From NCBI GenBank assembly GCA_902768805.1, contig CACXMX010000004.1, positions 1 to 59,688 of the forward strand: a DNA stretch of 59,688 nucleotides, written 5' to 3'. The notes under the pieces are model-generated. The model was not told the origin of the DNA. It searched no databases and was given only the letters and a program-made list of their open reading frames with translations. This document shows, one piece after another, positions 15,390-24,049 of this stretch. Every line of letters begins with the position of its first letter. Within the stretch, counting starts at the first letter, position 1. Position numbers and translations under genes: made by a program. The stretch comes from Oscillospiraceae bacterium. GTDB taxonomy: Bacteria > Bacillota > Clostridia > Oscillospirales > Oscillospiraceae.

Positions 15390-16778
15390 TCACCGGCGTG
15401 TCATCCCGAACGGGCGCCAGTTTCCTCGGAAGTAATACACCGTGAACATCACGAAAAGCGCCAGGTTGTGCGCGATCATGCACCCCCAGGCGGACACCAG
15501 CCCGAGGCCGAGCACCTGCGTGCAGATATAGGTCCCGACGATGCGGATCCCCCACATTCCCGCGATGTTGAACGCGAACGAGGCAACGGTCTTTCCCGCG
15601 CCCATGAGCATGCCCTCGATCACCAGAGGCACTCCGTAGAACGGCTCCGAACAGGCGACCATACGCAGCACGGTGCTGCCCAGAAGAATGACGGCGGCGT
15701 CGGCGCTGAACAGACGGACCATCGCGGGGGCGAAGGCGAAGAGCAGACCGCCGGATACGACCATCATGCTCACCTCCAGCAGCAGGATGAGCCGGGCCTG
15801 AGCGCGCATCGCCCGCTCGTCGCCGCGGCCTATGGCGTTGCCGGTCAGCGTGGCGGCGGCGGTCATCATGCCGTAACCGGGGATGTAAAAGGCGGACTCC
15901 ACGGTGTTGGCTATGGTGTGGGCGGCTGTGGACAGCTCGCCCAGGGAGTTGATCATCGCCGCGAAGGCCACATAGCCCAGCGAGGTGCCGAAGCGCTGGA
16001 GCATATTCGGAAAGGCGACGCGCAGGCAGGGGAGGAGAATGGCCCTGTCCGGCCTCAGCGAGACCCCGACGGGAGAGATCTCGCGGTGACGGCACAGCGC
16101 GGCCGTTATGGCGATCCCGCCGGCGGCGACGGCTATGGCGCTGGCCTGCGCCGCGCCGACCACGCCGCGCCCGGCGCCCCAGATCCTCAGCGAAGCGCCG
16201 AACAGCGTCACGGTGCGCGTCGGATAGATCAGCAGGAAATTGAGGACGATGTTGATCAGGTTCACCGCCAGGCCGACGCGCATGGGAGTGCGGGTATCGC
16301 CCGCGGCGCGCAGCACGGTGCCGAAGATCACGGTCGCGGCGCGGAAGAGCATCGGCGTATACAGTATAAAGAAATACCGCGCGGCCAGATCCCGGATGGA
16401 GGGATCCACGCGCATCCATACCGGGACCTTCCGGCTCAGGGAGAGGGTCAGCGCCGTGAACAGGAGCCCCGCGGCCAGCACGGCCAGCACGGACTGCCCC
16501 GCGGCTCTCCTGGCCCGCTCATCCTGACCCGCTCCGCGGGCCTGAGACACATAGGAAAGAAAGCCCACGCCGAAGGCGGATACCGTGCTGCCGATCAGCC
16601 AGTTGACCGTGGTGGTGGATCCTACCGAGGCGGTTGCGGCGGTGCCCAGAGAGCCGACCATGGCCGTATCGATGTACTGAACGGCTGTGCCCATGAGCTG
16701 CTCGAGCATCGTGGGCCAGGCGAGAGCGAACACGGCGGGCAGCAGCGTCCGGTCAAAGTATTTCGTTTTCGTGGTCAT
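15390..16778 (-). CDS. MATE-family multidrug/cation antiporter
   Basis: A 462-residue, 12-span protein. TMLEQLMGTAVQYIDTAMVG in the first span and MRVGLAVNLINIVLNFLLIY in the middle are typical of the NorM/DinF branch, and the second half repeats the layout with GYGMMTAAATLTGNAIGRGD. Members expel drugs or metabolites against Na+ or H+; the substrate cannot be read. Its promoter (16819-16848, -) is back to back with that of the next gene. The transcript runs into repeat copy A immediately after the stop and ends at 15131. Confidence 0.9.
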   Translation of the reverse strand: MTTKTKYFDRTLLPAVFALAWPTMLEQLMGTAVQYIDTAMVGSLGTAATASVGSTTTVNWLIGSTVSAFGVGFLSYVSQARGAGQDERARRAAGQSVLAVLAAGLLFTALTLSLSRKVPVWMRVDPSIRDLAARYFFILYTPMLFRAATVIFGTVLRAAGDTRTPMRVGLAVNLINIVLNFLLIYPTRTVTLFGASLRIWGAGRGVVGAAQASAIAVAAGGIAITAALCRHREISPVGVSLRPDRAILLPCLRVAFPNMLQRFGTSLGYVAFAAMINSLGELSTAAHTIANTVESAFYIPGYGMMTAAATLTGNAIGRGDERAMRAQARLILLLEVSMMVVSGGLLFAFAPAMVRLFSADAAVILLGSTVLRMVACSEPFYGVPLVIEGMLMGAGKTVASFAFNIAGMWGIRIVGTYICTQVLGLGLVSAWGCMIAHNLALFVMFTVYYFRGNWRPFGMTRR

Positions 16779-16818
16779 AGTTCGGCACCCCGCGATCGGG
16801 AAGAAAATAAGCTTTCAC

Positions 16819-16848
16819 AGTATAGCGCGGGCGCGTTGGGCGTGTCAA
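16819..16848 (-). promoter_or_regulatory. Promoter of the MATE gene
   Basis: On the minus strand, TTGACA (16843-16848), an 18-base spacer and TATACT (16819-16824). Its -35 lies only 10 bases from the divergent -35 at 16859, and the two form an inverted GTCAA-N10-TTGAC arrangement. Confidence 0.75.
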
Positions 16849-16858
16849 TCACCGGCAG

Positions 16859-16887
16859 TTGACCGGCAGGGCGCGAGATGCTATAGT
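16859..16887 (+). promoter_or_regulatory. Promoter of the small gene at 16912
   Basis: TTGACC (16859-16864), 17 bases, TATAGT (16882-16887), 24 bases before the ATG. A GGAAAGGGGAG ribosome site follows. Confidence 0.75.
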
Positions 16888-16911
16888 GTCAGCGGAAAGG
16901 GGAGAGACGGC

Positions 16912-17265
16912 ATGTTTGGAAACCTGTTCAGAAAGCGGGTGCCGATCTTCAAAAAACGGGATCGGGAGACCTGGAAGCAGATCCGCGCGGCCCTGAAAGA
17001 GGAGGGGCTGAAAGGAGCGCGGTACGGCCATTATCTGCAGGAGACGGTCATGGGCGGAGGCTGCGGGGCCAAGCTCGACCCCCGGGATTTCGGCCGCAAG
17101 GGAAAGATCGACCGCGAGATTTATTTCGTGGAGGTCCTGCCCGAGGACGAGGAGCGCGCGCGGGAGATCCTGCGCCGCCGCGGCATCGTCCCGGTGGTGG
17201 AGGAGAACGTCCTGCTGGACGCCGCCCTGCGGAAAAAGCCCGCGGACGACGTCGTTCGGCTCTGA
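16912..17265 (+). CDS. Hypothetical 117-residue protein
   Basis: It starts at ATG 16912 after GGAAAGGGGAGAG, with its own promoter. The N-terminal third is basic (KKRDRETWKQIRAALKEEG). A glycine/cysteine turn follows (TVMGGGCGAKLDPRDFG), then a beta-alpha unit (REIYFVEVLPEDEERAREIL) faintly like small DUF2007-type alpha/beta folds. There is no signal peptide or membrane span. I do not recognise a family. Divergent back-to-back promoters suggest possible co-regulation with the MATE pump. A bulged hairpin at about 17264-17305 may end the transcript. Confidence 0.7.
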   Translation: MFGNLFRKRVPIFKKRDRETWKQIRAALKEEGLKGARYGHYLQETVMGGGCGAKLDPRDFGRKGKIDREIYFVEVLPEDEERAREILRRRGIVPVVEENVLLDAALRKKPADDVVRL

Positions 17266-17354
17266 TCCGGGAGAGACCCACGCGCCCATGTCCCGGGATT
17301 TGGTTGTGCGTGGCAAATCTTTCGTACAAAATACATGAAAAAAGCACTTTACTA

Positions 17355-17382
17355 TTGATTTTTGTATATGAACGTTTATAAT
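17355..17382 (+). promoter_or_regulatory. Promoter and leader of cstA
   Basis: TTGATT (17355-17360), 16 bases, TATAAT (17377-17382). The leader holds an inverted repeat (GCGGAT near 17392, ATCCGC near 17415) immediately before the GGGAGGG ribosome site, which might affect translation or mRNA stability. Confidence 0.7.
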
Positions 17383-17448
17383 GCCTTTGGTGCGGATATG
17401 AACAAACAATGAACATCCGCAAAGGAAATATCTTTGGGAGGGAATCGT

Positions 17449-18921
17449 ATGATCAGTTTTCTTGTCTGTTTTGCGGTACTGATCCTCGGCTACCTGATTT
17501 ACGGTAAAGTCGTCGACAATACCTTCAATCCGGACGACCGCGAGACTCCCGCTGTGGCCATCAACGACGGCGTCGACTACGTCGTGATGCCCCAGTGGAA
17601 GCTCTTCCTCGTCCAGCTGCTGAATATCGCCGGCCTCGGCCCGATCTTCGGCGCTCTGTCCGGCGCCATCTGGGGCCCCGTGGTGTTCCTGTGGATCACC
17701 TTCGGCACCGTGTTCGCCGGCGCTGTTCATGACTACTTCGCGGGCATGCTGTCCGAGCGCAACAACGGCGCCTCCATTTCCGAGGTCACCGGCATCTACC
17801 TGGGCGGCGCGATGAAGAACGTCATGCGCGTGTTCTCCGTGATCCTGCTGATCATGGTCGGCACCGTGTTCGCCGTCGGCCCCGCCGGCCTGCTCGTCAC
17901 CCTGTTCAAGAACAGCGGCGTCGAGAGCGGCATCGTGGTCAAGTCCACCTTCTGGCTGGCGATCATCCTGATCTACTACTTCATCGCCACCTTCATCTCC
18001 GTGGACAAGGTCATCGGCCGTATCTACCCGATCTTCGGCATCTGCCTGATCGTCATGGCCGTGGGCGTCGGCTTCGGCACCATGACCAGCGGCACTCCGA
18101 TCCCCGAGATCTTCAAGAACTTCACCAACATGCACCCGAAGGGGACCCCCATCTGGGCCTTCATGTTCATCACCGTGGCCTGCGGCGCCATTTCCGGCTT
18201 CCACGCCACCCAGTCTCCTCTGATGGCCCGCTGCCTGAAGAGCGAGCGTCAGGGCCACTTCGTGTTCTACGGCGCCATGGTCGCCGAGGGCATTATCGCC
18301 CTGATCTGGGCCGCCGCCGGCGTGACCCTGCTCGGCGTTGAGAAGCTCAACGAGATGGGCGGCGGCAACGCCAACACCGTGTACACCATCTGCACCATGA
18401 CCATGGGCAAGATCGGCATCATCCTGGCCATGCTGGGCGTCATCGCCTGCCCGATCACCTCCGGCGACACCGCCTTCCGCAGCGCCCGCCTGACTCTGGC
18501 CGACTGGTTCAAGCTGGACATGGGCAACTGGAAGGTCCGTCTGGCCCTGTGCATCCCCGTGCTGGGCATCGGCGCGTTCCTCGGCTTCGGCAACACCCTC
18601 GGCTTCATCGACTACCAGATCATCTGGCGTTACTTCTCCTGGTCCAACCAAACCCTGGCTATGATCGTGCTGTGGGCCGGCGCCATGTTCCTGGCTCAGA
18701 ACAAGCGCAATTACTGGATCTGCGCCGTTCCCGCCACCTTCATGAGCGCGGTCTCCATGACCTACTTCATGATGGCCGGCGAGTGCATGGGCCTGATCGC
18801 GTTCTTCAAGAACAACAAGACCGTCGGCTATCCCGTGGGCCTGATCTTCGCCGCCCTGTGCCTGATCATCTTCCTCAACAGCGCGAAGAAGGCTTCGGCC
18901 AAGGCCGCGAACGCCGCCTGA
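17449..18921 (+). CDS. cstA: CstA-family (carbon starvation) transporter
   Basis: A 490-residue protein with about 13-15 spans. The start is ATG 17449, after GGGAGGG. NDGVDYVVMPQWKLFLVQLLNIAGLGP and HDYFAGMLSERNNG are CstA signatures. CstA-type carriers import pyruvate or peptides; which applies here is not visible. Codon choice is strongly biased towards a few C-ending codons compared with its neighbours, suggesting high expression. It is monocistronic between its promoter and the terminator at 18963-18996. Confidence 0.9.
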   Translation: MISFLVCFAVLILGYLIYGKVVDNTFNPDDRETPAVAINDGVDYVVMPQWKLFLVQLLNIAGLGPIFGALSGAIWGPVVFLWITFGTVFAGAVHDYFAGMLSERNNGASISEVTGIYLGGAMKNVMRVFSVILLIMVGTVFAVGPAGLLVTLFKNSGVESGIVVKSTFWLAIILIYYFIATFISVDKVIGRIYPIFGICLIVMAVGVGFGTMTSGTPIPEIFKNFTNMHPKGTPIWAFMFITVACGAISGFHATQSPLMARCLKSERQGHFVFYGAMVAEGIIALIWAAAGVTLLGVEKLNEMGGGNANTVYTICTMTMGKIGIILAMLGVIACPITSGDTAFRSARLTLADWFKLDMGNWKVRLALCIPVLGIGAFLGFGNTLGFIDYQIIWRYFSWSNQTLAMIVLWAGAMFLAQNKRNYWICAVPATFMSAVSMTYFMMAGECMGLIAFFKNNKTVGYPVGLIFAALCLIIFLNSAKKASAKAANAA

Positions 18922-18962
18922 GAAACGGCTCGCTTGTCAATTCCGGAACTATGGTTTATCAT

Positions 18963-18996
18963 AAAGGGCAGGAAGTGATTCCTGCCCTTTATCTTT
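18963..18996 (+). terminator. Terminator after cstA
   Basis: A 12-bp perfect stem (18963-18974 with 18979-18990) with a GTGA tetraloop, then ATCTTT. It immediately precedes the ribosome site of the next gene. Confidence 0.75.
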
Positions 18997-19009
18997 CGGA
19001 GGACGTACT

Positions 19010-20011
19010 ATGCTGTGGATGCTGACCCCCCTGGGCGATCGTGTTCTTGACCGCCGGGAGCTGGAGATCGATAAGGAAGAGTGCCGAAAGATCGGCTCCT
19101 GCGGAGTCGGGAAAAAGGCGCTGTATCTGGGCGGACGCTTTGTGAGCCGCCGGTATTACCTGCCGTGGACCGACGTCCGCCGCGTGTTCAAGCGCGTGGC
19201 CATGAGTCCGGGAGGCTTTTCCGGCAAGGGGGTCTTCGGCTCCATGGCCTATCTGGTCGTGCAGTACGGAAACGGCCGGGAGAAGCAGTTCCGCTTCCGC
19301 ACCGAGGCGGAGGTGGACACGCTCCTCTCTCTGGTCGGCCGGGAGCGCCCGGACATCCCGCCCCAAAGCGCCGCAGCGGCTAAGAAGCTGGCCGAAGCCG
19401 AGGCCGAGGAGAAAAAGCGCTTCCTTGCAGAGCTCTCTCCCGCCGGAGAGACCGCGCGCGGGGAGCTGACCGAAGCGAAAGCCTTTCTCGAGCGGAAGCC
19501 GGAGATCGGCCGGACGCTGACGGCCGCGGCGAAGCAGAAGCGCATCGTTGACGCGATGAAGCCCTGGGTGCTGGCGATGGGAGCGCTGATGACGGTCGGC
19601 GGGATGGCCCTGGCGGTGTTCGGCGTCTTTTCCCTCCTGGGCAGCTCGCAGCTCGGCTGGTATCTGCTTCTGGCGGGAGGCGCGCTGTTTTTCTTCGCCC
19701 AGTCGGCGGGTATCGCGCCGGGACGCTGGACCAGCAAAAAGCGCGCTCAGAAGGACTGGGACGAGGCCGTGGCCTCCGCGAAGGCGTATATCGGCGAGGA
19801 CTTTCCCGTACCGGCCCGATACGCGCATCCGACAGTGCTCGAGCGCATGATCCGCGTTGTACGCGAGGGCCGCGCCGAGGATCCCGCCACGGCGCTGGAG
19901 ACCGTAAAGGCCGATCTGCGCGCGCTCAACTCCTCCGTCACCGTCTCACAGAAAGAGCACGACGAGGTGGTGGAGGTCAAGCCGCTGTTCCTTGTATCCG
20001 ATTATGAATGA
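19010..20011 (+). CDS. Unknown protein with two central membrane spans, first gene of a MoxR-VWA operon
   Basis: A 333-residue protein. Residues 1-115 look like a PH-like or beta-rich domain (KALYLGGRFVSRRYYLPWTDV, YGNGREKQFRFRTEAEVDTLL). A charged helical region (about 120-175) follows, then two adjacent spans (about 184-229) and a cytoplasmic-looking tail ending EVKPLFLVSDYE. The ribosome site is GGAGG. It lies directly before a MoxR ATPase and a VWA protein, so it may anchor or be a client of that pair. I do not recognise a named family. Confidence 0.75.
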   Translation: MLWMLTPLGDRVLDRRELEIDKEECRKIGSCGVGKKALYLGGRFVSRRYYLPWTDVRRVFKRVAMSPGGFSGKGVFGSMAYLVVQYGNGREKQFRFRTEAEVDTLLSLVGRERPDIPPQSAAAAKKLAEAEAEEKKRFLAELSPAGETARGELTEAKAFLERKPEIGRTLTAAAKQKRIVDAMKPWVLAMGALMTVGGMALAVFGVFSLLGSSQLGWYLLLAGGALFFFAQSAGIAPGRWTSKKRAQKDWDEAVASAKAYIGEDFPVPARYAHPTVLERMIRVVREGRAEDPATALETVKADLRALNSSVTVSQKEHDEVVEVKPLFLVSDYE

Positions 20012-20021
20012 GGTTGACGAT

Positions 20022-20945
20022 ATGGAAGAACTGTTTTCTTTCCTTGCCAATGAGGGCATAGATCCCTCGCTGATCGACGCCGCGCGCCGTTTCCGCGACA
20101 CTCATCCCGTCGCGGAGGAGGACCGGAGCCGCATCCCCGTACCGGAGTATTTCTACTACGGACGCAAAACCTGGGAGCTGGCGCTGGCGGCGCTGCTCGC
20201 GGGCAAAAACCTGCTCCTGGCGGGACCGAAGGCCACGGGCAAGAACGTGCTCTCGGAGAATCTCTGCGCCCTGTTCGGGCGGCCCATGTGGAACGTGTCG
20301 TTTCATGTGAACGCGGATGCCTCCTATCTGGTCGGAACGGATACCTACAACGGGCAGGCCGTAGTGTTCCGTCCCGGACCGATCTGGCTGTGCGCGGAAA
20401 AAGGCGGCTTCGGCATCCTCGACGAGATCAATATGGCGAAAAACGAGGCTCTCGCCGTGCTGCACGCGGCCCTGGACTTCCGCCGCAGTCTGGATGTTCC
20501 GGGCTATGAGCGCATCGACCTGAGGGAGGAGACCCGCTTCATCGCCACGATGAACTACGGCTATGCCGGTACCCGCGACCTGAACGAGGCGCTCACCTCC
20601 CGGTTCGCCGTGCTGGACATGCCGGTCATCGCCGGAGAGGATCTCTCCAAGCTGATCGCTCGCCGTTATCCCTCCATCGACGGGAAGATCTGCTCGCAGC
20701 TGGTCCGGCTCTACGAGGAACTGGAAAAGAAGGCGGAGAGCGCCGAGATCTCCGACTCGGCGCTGGATCTGCGCGGGCTCCTGGACGCGGTGGCGCTGAT
20801 GGAGCAGGGGCTCACCTCCGGCGACGCGCTGGACATGTGCGTGGTCAACAAGAGCTTTGACGCCTATGAGCGTTCCCTGATCCGCGATGTGATCGCCGCG
20901 CGGCTTCCGTCCGATCTGACACGGGACGTCGTTTTCGGGGCATGA
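20022..20945 (+). CDS. MoxR-type AAA+ ATPase
   Basis: A 307-residue protein. I start at ATG 20022, eight bases after GAGG. ATG 20004 is an in-frame alternative without a site. Walker A is GPKATGKN (residues 68-75), with Asn where Ser/Thr is usual. Walker B is FGILDEIN, followed by ATMNYGY (sensor 1) and the arginine finger in LNEALTSRFAVLDMP. MoxR ATPases act as chaperones with VWA partners, as in NorQ-NorD and RavA-ViaA. The next gene is such a partner and overlaps by 4 bases (ATGA). Confidence 0.88.
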   Translation: MEELFSFLANEGIDPSLIDAARRFRDTHPVAEEDRSRIPVPEYFYYGRKTWELALAALLAGKNLLLAGPKATGKNVLSENLCALFGRPMWNVSFHVNADASYLVGTDTYNGQAVVFRPGPIWLCAEKGGFGILDEINMAKNEALAVLHAALDFRRSLDVPGYERIDLREETRFIATMNYGYAGTRDLNEALTSRFAVLDMPVIAGEDLSKLIARRYPSIDGKICSQLVRLYEELEKKAESAEISDSALDLRGLLDAVALMEQGLTSGDALDMCVVNKSFDAYERSLIRDVIAARLPSDLTRDVVFGA

Positions 20946-22666
20946 TCAAGAAACAGTTTACCGCCAGCGCGCGGCGGGCCAGAAACATCATATGGAACGC
21001 CGCCGGACGGTATGATTTCGAGCCGGCGTTTATGGCTTTTTTTCCCAACGGAGCGCCGGACCACTATTTCGACATGGTGGTCGGCTTTACGGAAAAATGG
21101 CTGGACATGGAGAAGATCAGCGCTTTTTTCGAGCGCTATGCCCATGACCGCCGCGTCGCGGAGTTCGATGAGTTCCTCTGGCTGGGGCTGGAAAACTGTG
21201 TATATGAAAAGGAGGTCGCCGAAAGGCCGATCCTCGAAGCGCTGCGCCGGGAGCGGGCGGAGCGCTTTTTCCGTGAGCAGGAGAATCTGTCCCGGCAGCA
21301 GATGGAATATCAGAGCATGAGCGTTTACACCCAGCAGCAGGCCCGCTGGAGCGCCGTGCTGGGCCGCCGCGCCCCGCTTCGCACGCCGCGGGAGAAGCGC
21401 ATGAGCGAGGCGCTGCTGTTCCCGGGCGCTCTGGATACCGACGCGGTGATCGGGGCCATGGAGTCTTTCCTGAAGACCTTTTTCCGCTTCGAATCCGGTC
21501 CCGTACCCGCACAGCGCGCCGCCGGGACCCTCGCGAAGCTGCTGCTGCGGCATGAACACCGCCGGCGCGACCGGCTGCTGGTCCGAACCGGGACCGGCGA
21601 AGGGGATCATCCCAAGGCGGTGCTGCTCGGCCACGAGGGGCTGGGACGTCATGCTGCGCCCACCGAGGAAGACGAGGCCTATATCCGCGCGGTATTCGGC
21701 CGAAGCGCGATCTCCGACGCCGAACGGCGCACGCTGGAAAACGATCTGTGCGTCGACGCCGACGCCGACTGCCGCGTGTGGGTCACCAAAGGGGAGGCGC
21801 CGGACCTGACCTTGCGAGAGGCGGCCGATGTGCGCGAGAGCAGTCTGCGTCAGCAGGAGCGCAACCGCGCTTTTCTCGACGAAAACGCGGCGGCGCTCGC
21901 CCACGCGATCAAGGCGCTGACCACCCGGATAGAGACGGTCCTCTCGTCCTACCTGAAGCACCTGCCCGAGCCGGCCCGGTCCGGGAGGATCAGCCCCGAG
22001 AAAGCCTGGCGGCTGCCCCTGCTGGGAGACGACCGCGTGTTCCTGAAAAACGGCGAGGAGGTCGAGCAGGAGATCTTTGTGGATCTGCTGCTGGACGCGT
22101 CCCAGTCCCGGCGGAACATGCAGGAGCTGCTGGCCGCGGAGGCCTATGTGGCGGCCAAAAGCCTGACAAACCTGCACATCCCGGTACGGGTCAGCGCCTT
22201 CCGCAGCATCCGCGGGCATACGGTGCTGGATATCCTCAAGAGCGCCGACCGGACAGACTGCCGGGGCACGCTGCGCTTTTACGCCGGCGGATGGAATCGC
22301 GACAGCCTGGCGCTCCGGCTGCTGGGCCATCTTGACGACGATCCCGCGCTCAGAGGCAAAAGGAGGATCCTGCTCATCATGACCGACGCCAGTCCGAACG
22401 ATTCCTCGCCCATCGCGGCCGGAGGACGCTTTCTGGCGAGAGAGTATGAGGGCGACGCGGCGGTGCGGCTCACAGAAAAAGCCGTCCGCGAGCTGAAAAA
22501 CGACGGGATACGCGTCGGCGCCGTGTTCCACGGGACCTCGTCTCATCTGGAGGATCTGGGGCGCATCTACGGCCACGCCTGCATCCGCATCAGAAAGCCG
22601 TCCCAGCTCGCGCAGGGCTTTTCGGATCTGCTGCTGCTTCTTCTGCGGGAGATGCGCGGGGACTGA
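20942..22666 (+). CDS. VWA-domain protein, NorD/CobT-like partner of MoxR
   Basis: A 574-residue protein. The N-terminal half is helical. The C-terminal VWA domain carries the metal-site motif DASQS (D385, S387, S389) after VDLLL, and ends with the RILLIMTDASPND strand typical of NorD/CobT-type proteins. The third MIDAS residue position (GGWNRDS) has no obvious Thr. It would act with the upstream ATPase to assemble or activate a target protein. No metalloenzyme gene is adjacent, so the target is unknown. It is translationally coupled to the ATPase gene. Confidence 0.85.
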   Translation: MIKKQFTASARRARNIIWNAAGRYDFEPAFMAFFPNGAPDHYFDMVVGFTEKWLDMEKISAFFERYAHDRRVAEFDEFLWLGLENCVYEKEVAERPILEALRRERAERFFREQENLSRQQMEYQSMSVYTQQQARWSAVLGRRAPLRTPREKRMSEALLFPGALDTDAVIGAMESFLKTFFRFESGPVPAQRAAGTLAKLLLRHEHRRRDRLLVRTGTGEGDHPKAVLLGHEGLGRHAAPTEEDEAYIRAVFGRSAISDAERRTLENDLCVDADADCRVWVTKGEAPDLTLREAADVRESSLRQQERNRAFLDENAAALAHAIKALTTRIETVLSSYLKHLPEPARSGRISPEKAWRLPLLGDDRVFLKNGEEVEQEIFVDLLLDASQSRRNMQELLAAEAYVAAKSLTNLHIPVRVSAFRSIRGHTVLDILKSADRTDCRGTLRFYAGGWNRDSLALRLLGHLDDDPALRGKRRILLIMTDASPNDSSPIAAGGRFLAREYEGDAAVRLTEKAVRELKNDGIRVGAVFHGTSSHLEDLGRIYGHACIRIRKPSQLAQGFSDLLLLLLREMRGD

Positions 22667-22707
22667 AACCCCGTCCGGCCGGGCCCATGAAGATCGGAGG
22701 AATGATC

Positions 22708-23769
22708 ATGAACGCTCTGTCACTGGATACCGTGGTCCTGTCAAAGGACCGCGGCGCGCTGGAGATACTGGACCAGACGCTTCTGCCCAACGAGATCCGG
22801 GTGCTGCGCCTGACGGAAACGGAAGAGATCTGGGAGGCGATCCGCAGCCTGCGTGTGCGCGGAGCTCCCGCCATCGGCGTATGCGCCGGTTATGCCATGG
22901 CGCTGGCCGCCTCGAAGATCGAGACCGACAGCCGGGAGGAATTCCTCGCCGCGTTCCGGGAGAAAAAGGCTTATCTGGCTTCGTCCAGACCCACGGCGGT
23001 CAATCTGTTCTGGGCCTTGGACCGGATGGAGCGCGTCGCCGCGGATCATCCGGAGCTCTCTTTGAGCGAGCTGCGCGAGCGGCTGTTTCGCGAGGCGGAC
23101 GCCATCCGCGAAGAGGACATAGCCATCAGCCGCTCCATCGGCAGACTGGGCCTGGGCCTGCTGCGCCGGGGCGACGGGATCCTCACCCACTGCAACGCCG
23201 GCACGCTGGCCACCGCCAAATACGGGACCGCCACCGCGCCGATCTACGCCGCTCTCGAGGAAGGGCGGGACGATCTGCGCGTATACTGCGACGAGACGCG
23301 CCCGCTTCTTCAGGGCGCGAGGCTCACGGCGTTCGAGATGTGCTCCGCCGGCGCGGACACCACGCTGCTGTGCGACAACGCGGCCTCCAGCCTGATGAAG
23401 AGCGGGAAGATCGACATCGTCTTCGTCGGCTGCGACCGGGTGGCCCGCAACGGAGATACCGCCAATAAGATCGGAACCTCCGCCGTGGCGATCCTGGCGA
23501 AGCATTACGGGATCCCGTTTTATGTCTGCGCGCCAAGCTCCACCATCGACATGTCCCTTCCGGACGGCGATTCGATCCCCATCGAGCAGCGCCCGGGGGA
23601 GGAGGTCACCGAGATGTGGTATACCCGCCGCATGGCCCCCGAGGGCGTGCAGGTCTACAATCCCGCCTTTGACGTGACGCCCTGCGGTCTCATCACCGGG
23701 ATCATCACCGAGCGGGGCATCTGCCGGGCGCCCTTCGAATCCGCCTTCCGGGCCCTGGGCATCAAATAA
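22708..23769 (+). CDS. mtnA: S-methyl-5-thioribose-1-phosphate isomerase
   Basis: A 353-residue protein starting at ATG 22708, seven bases after GGAGG. In-frame ATGs at 22687 and 22702 are worse placed. RVRGAPAIGVCAGYAMAL, DGILTHCNAGTLATAKYGT (catalytic Cys) and FVGCDRVARNGDTANKIGT (catalytic Asp) define MtnA/eIF2B-alpha-like isomerases. It converts methylthioribose-1-phosphate to the ribulose form in methionine salvage; no other salvage genes are nearby. The stop codon is followed directly by repeat copy B. Confidence 0.93.
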   Translation: MNALSLDTVVLSKDRGALEILDQTLLPNEIRVLRLTETEEIWEAIRSLRVRGAPAIGVCAGYAMALAASKIETDSREEFLAAFREKKAYLASSRPTAVNLFWALDRMERVAADHPELSLSELRERLFREADAIREEDIAISRSIGRLGLGLLRRGDGILTHCNAGTLATAKYGTATAPIYAALEEGRDDLRVYCDETRPLLQGARLTAFEMCSAGADTTLLCDNAASSLMKSGKIDIVFVGCDRVARNGDTANKIGTSAVAILAKHYGIPFYVCAPSSTIDMSLPDGDSIPIEQRPGEEVTEMWYTRRMAPEGVQVYNPAFDVTPCGLITGIITERGICRAPFESAFRALGIK

Positions 23770-24004
23770 GCGTGTCGGCAACGCCGACACGCTTCGATTG
23801 AGACCCGCTCCGCTGGGCTCTCAATCGAGAAAACTCGCGCAATCGCACGCGGCGTCGCGAAGGAGCCGCCGCGTTTGGTCGGCGCGAGGGCTCGCGTTGC
23901 TCGCCTTAAAGTGTTTATGAGGCGGCAGAGCTGCCTCATAAACAGGTTATGATCCTATTCGCCGACGGGCGGCGAACTCTGCGAGGCGTCGCCTGTCGGC
24001 ACGC
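23770..24004 (+). repeat. Structured intergenic repeat, copy B
   Basis: This element of about 235 bases starts at the base after the mtnA stop codon and ends just before the terminator at 24007. It opens with a hairpin (GTGTCGGC/GCCGACAC). The CGATTGAGA stem, the CGCGGCG stem and the GTTTATGAGG/CCTCATAAAC stem follow. Near the 3' end is TTCGCCG/CGGCGAA. TGTCGGCA occurs at both ends. It is co-oriented with mtnA. Compared with copies A and C it is conserved through the central hairpins and more variable in the last 60 bases. Confidence 0.9.
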
Positions 24005-24006
24005 AA

Positions 24007-24040
24007 CAAAACCCCGCTGCGTACGCGCAGCGGGGTTTTG
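24007..24040. terminator. Bidirectional terminator between repeat B and rnpB
   Basis: A 15-bp perfect stem (24007-24021 with 24026-24040) with a TACG loop. The arms carry CAAAA and TTTTG ends, so a U run forms on either strand. It serves mtnA/repeat B on + and rnpB on -. Confidence 0.85.
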
Positions 24041-24049
24041 CGTTACTTG

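Noticed and set aside
16687-16911. Longer N-terminus for the small protein at 16912
   Set aside because: The extension runs over both divergent promoters and the MATE start, while ATG 16912 has a strong ribosome site.
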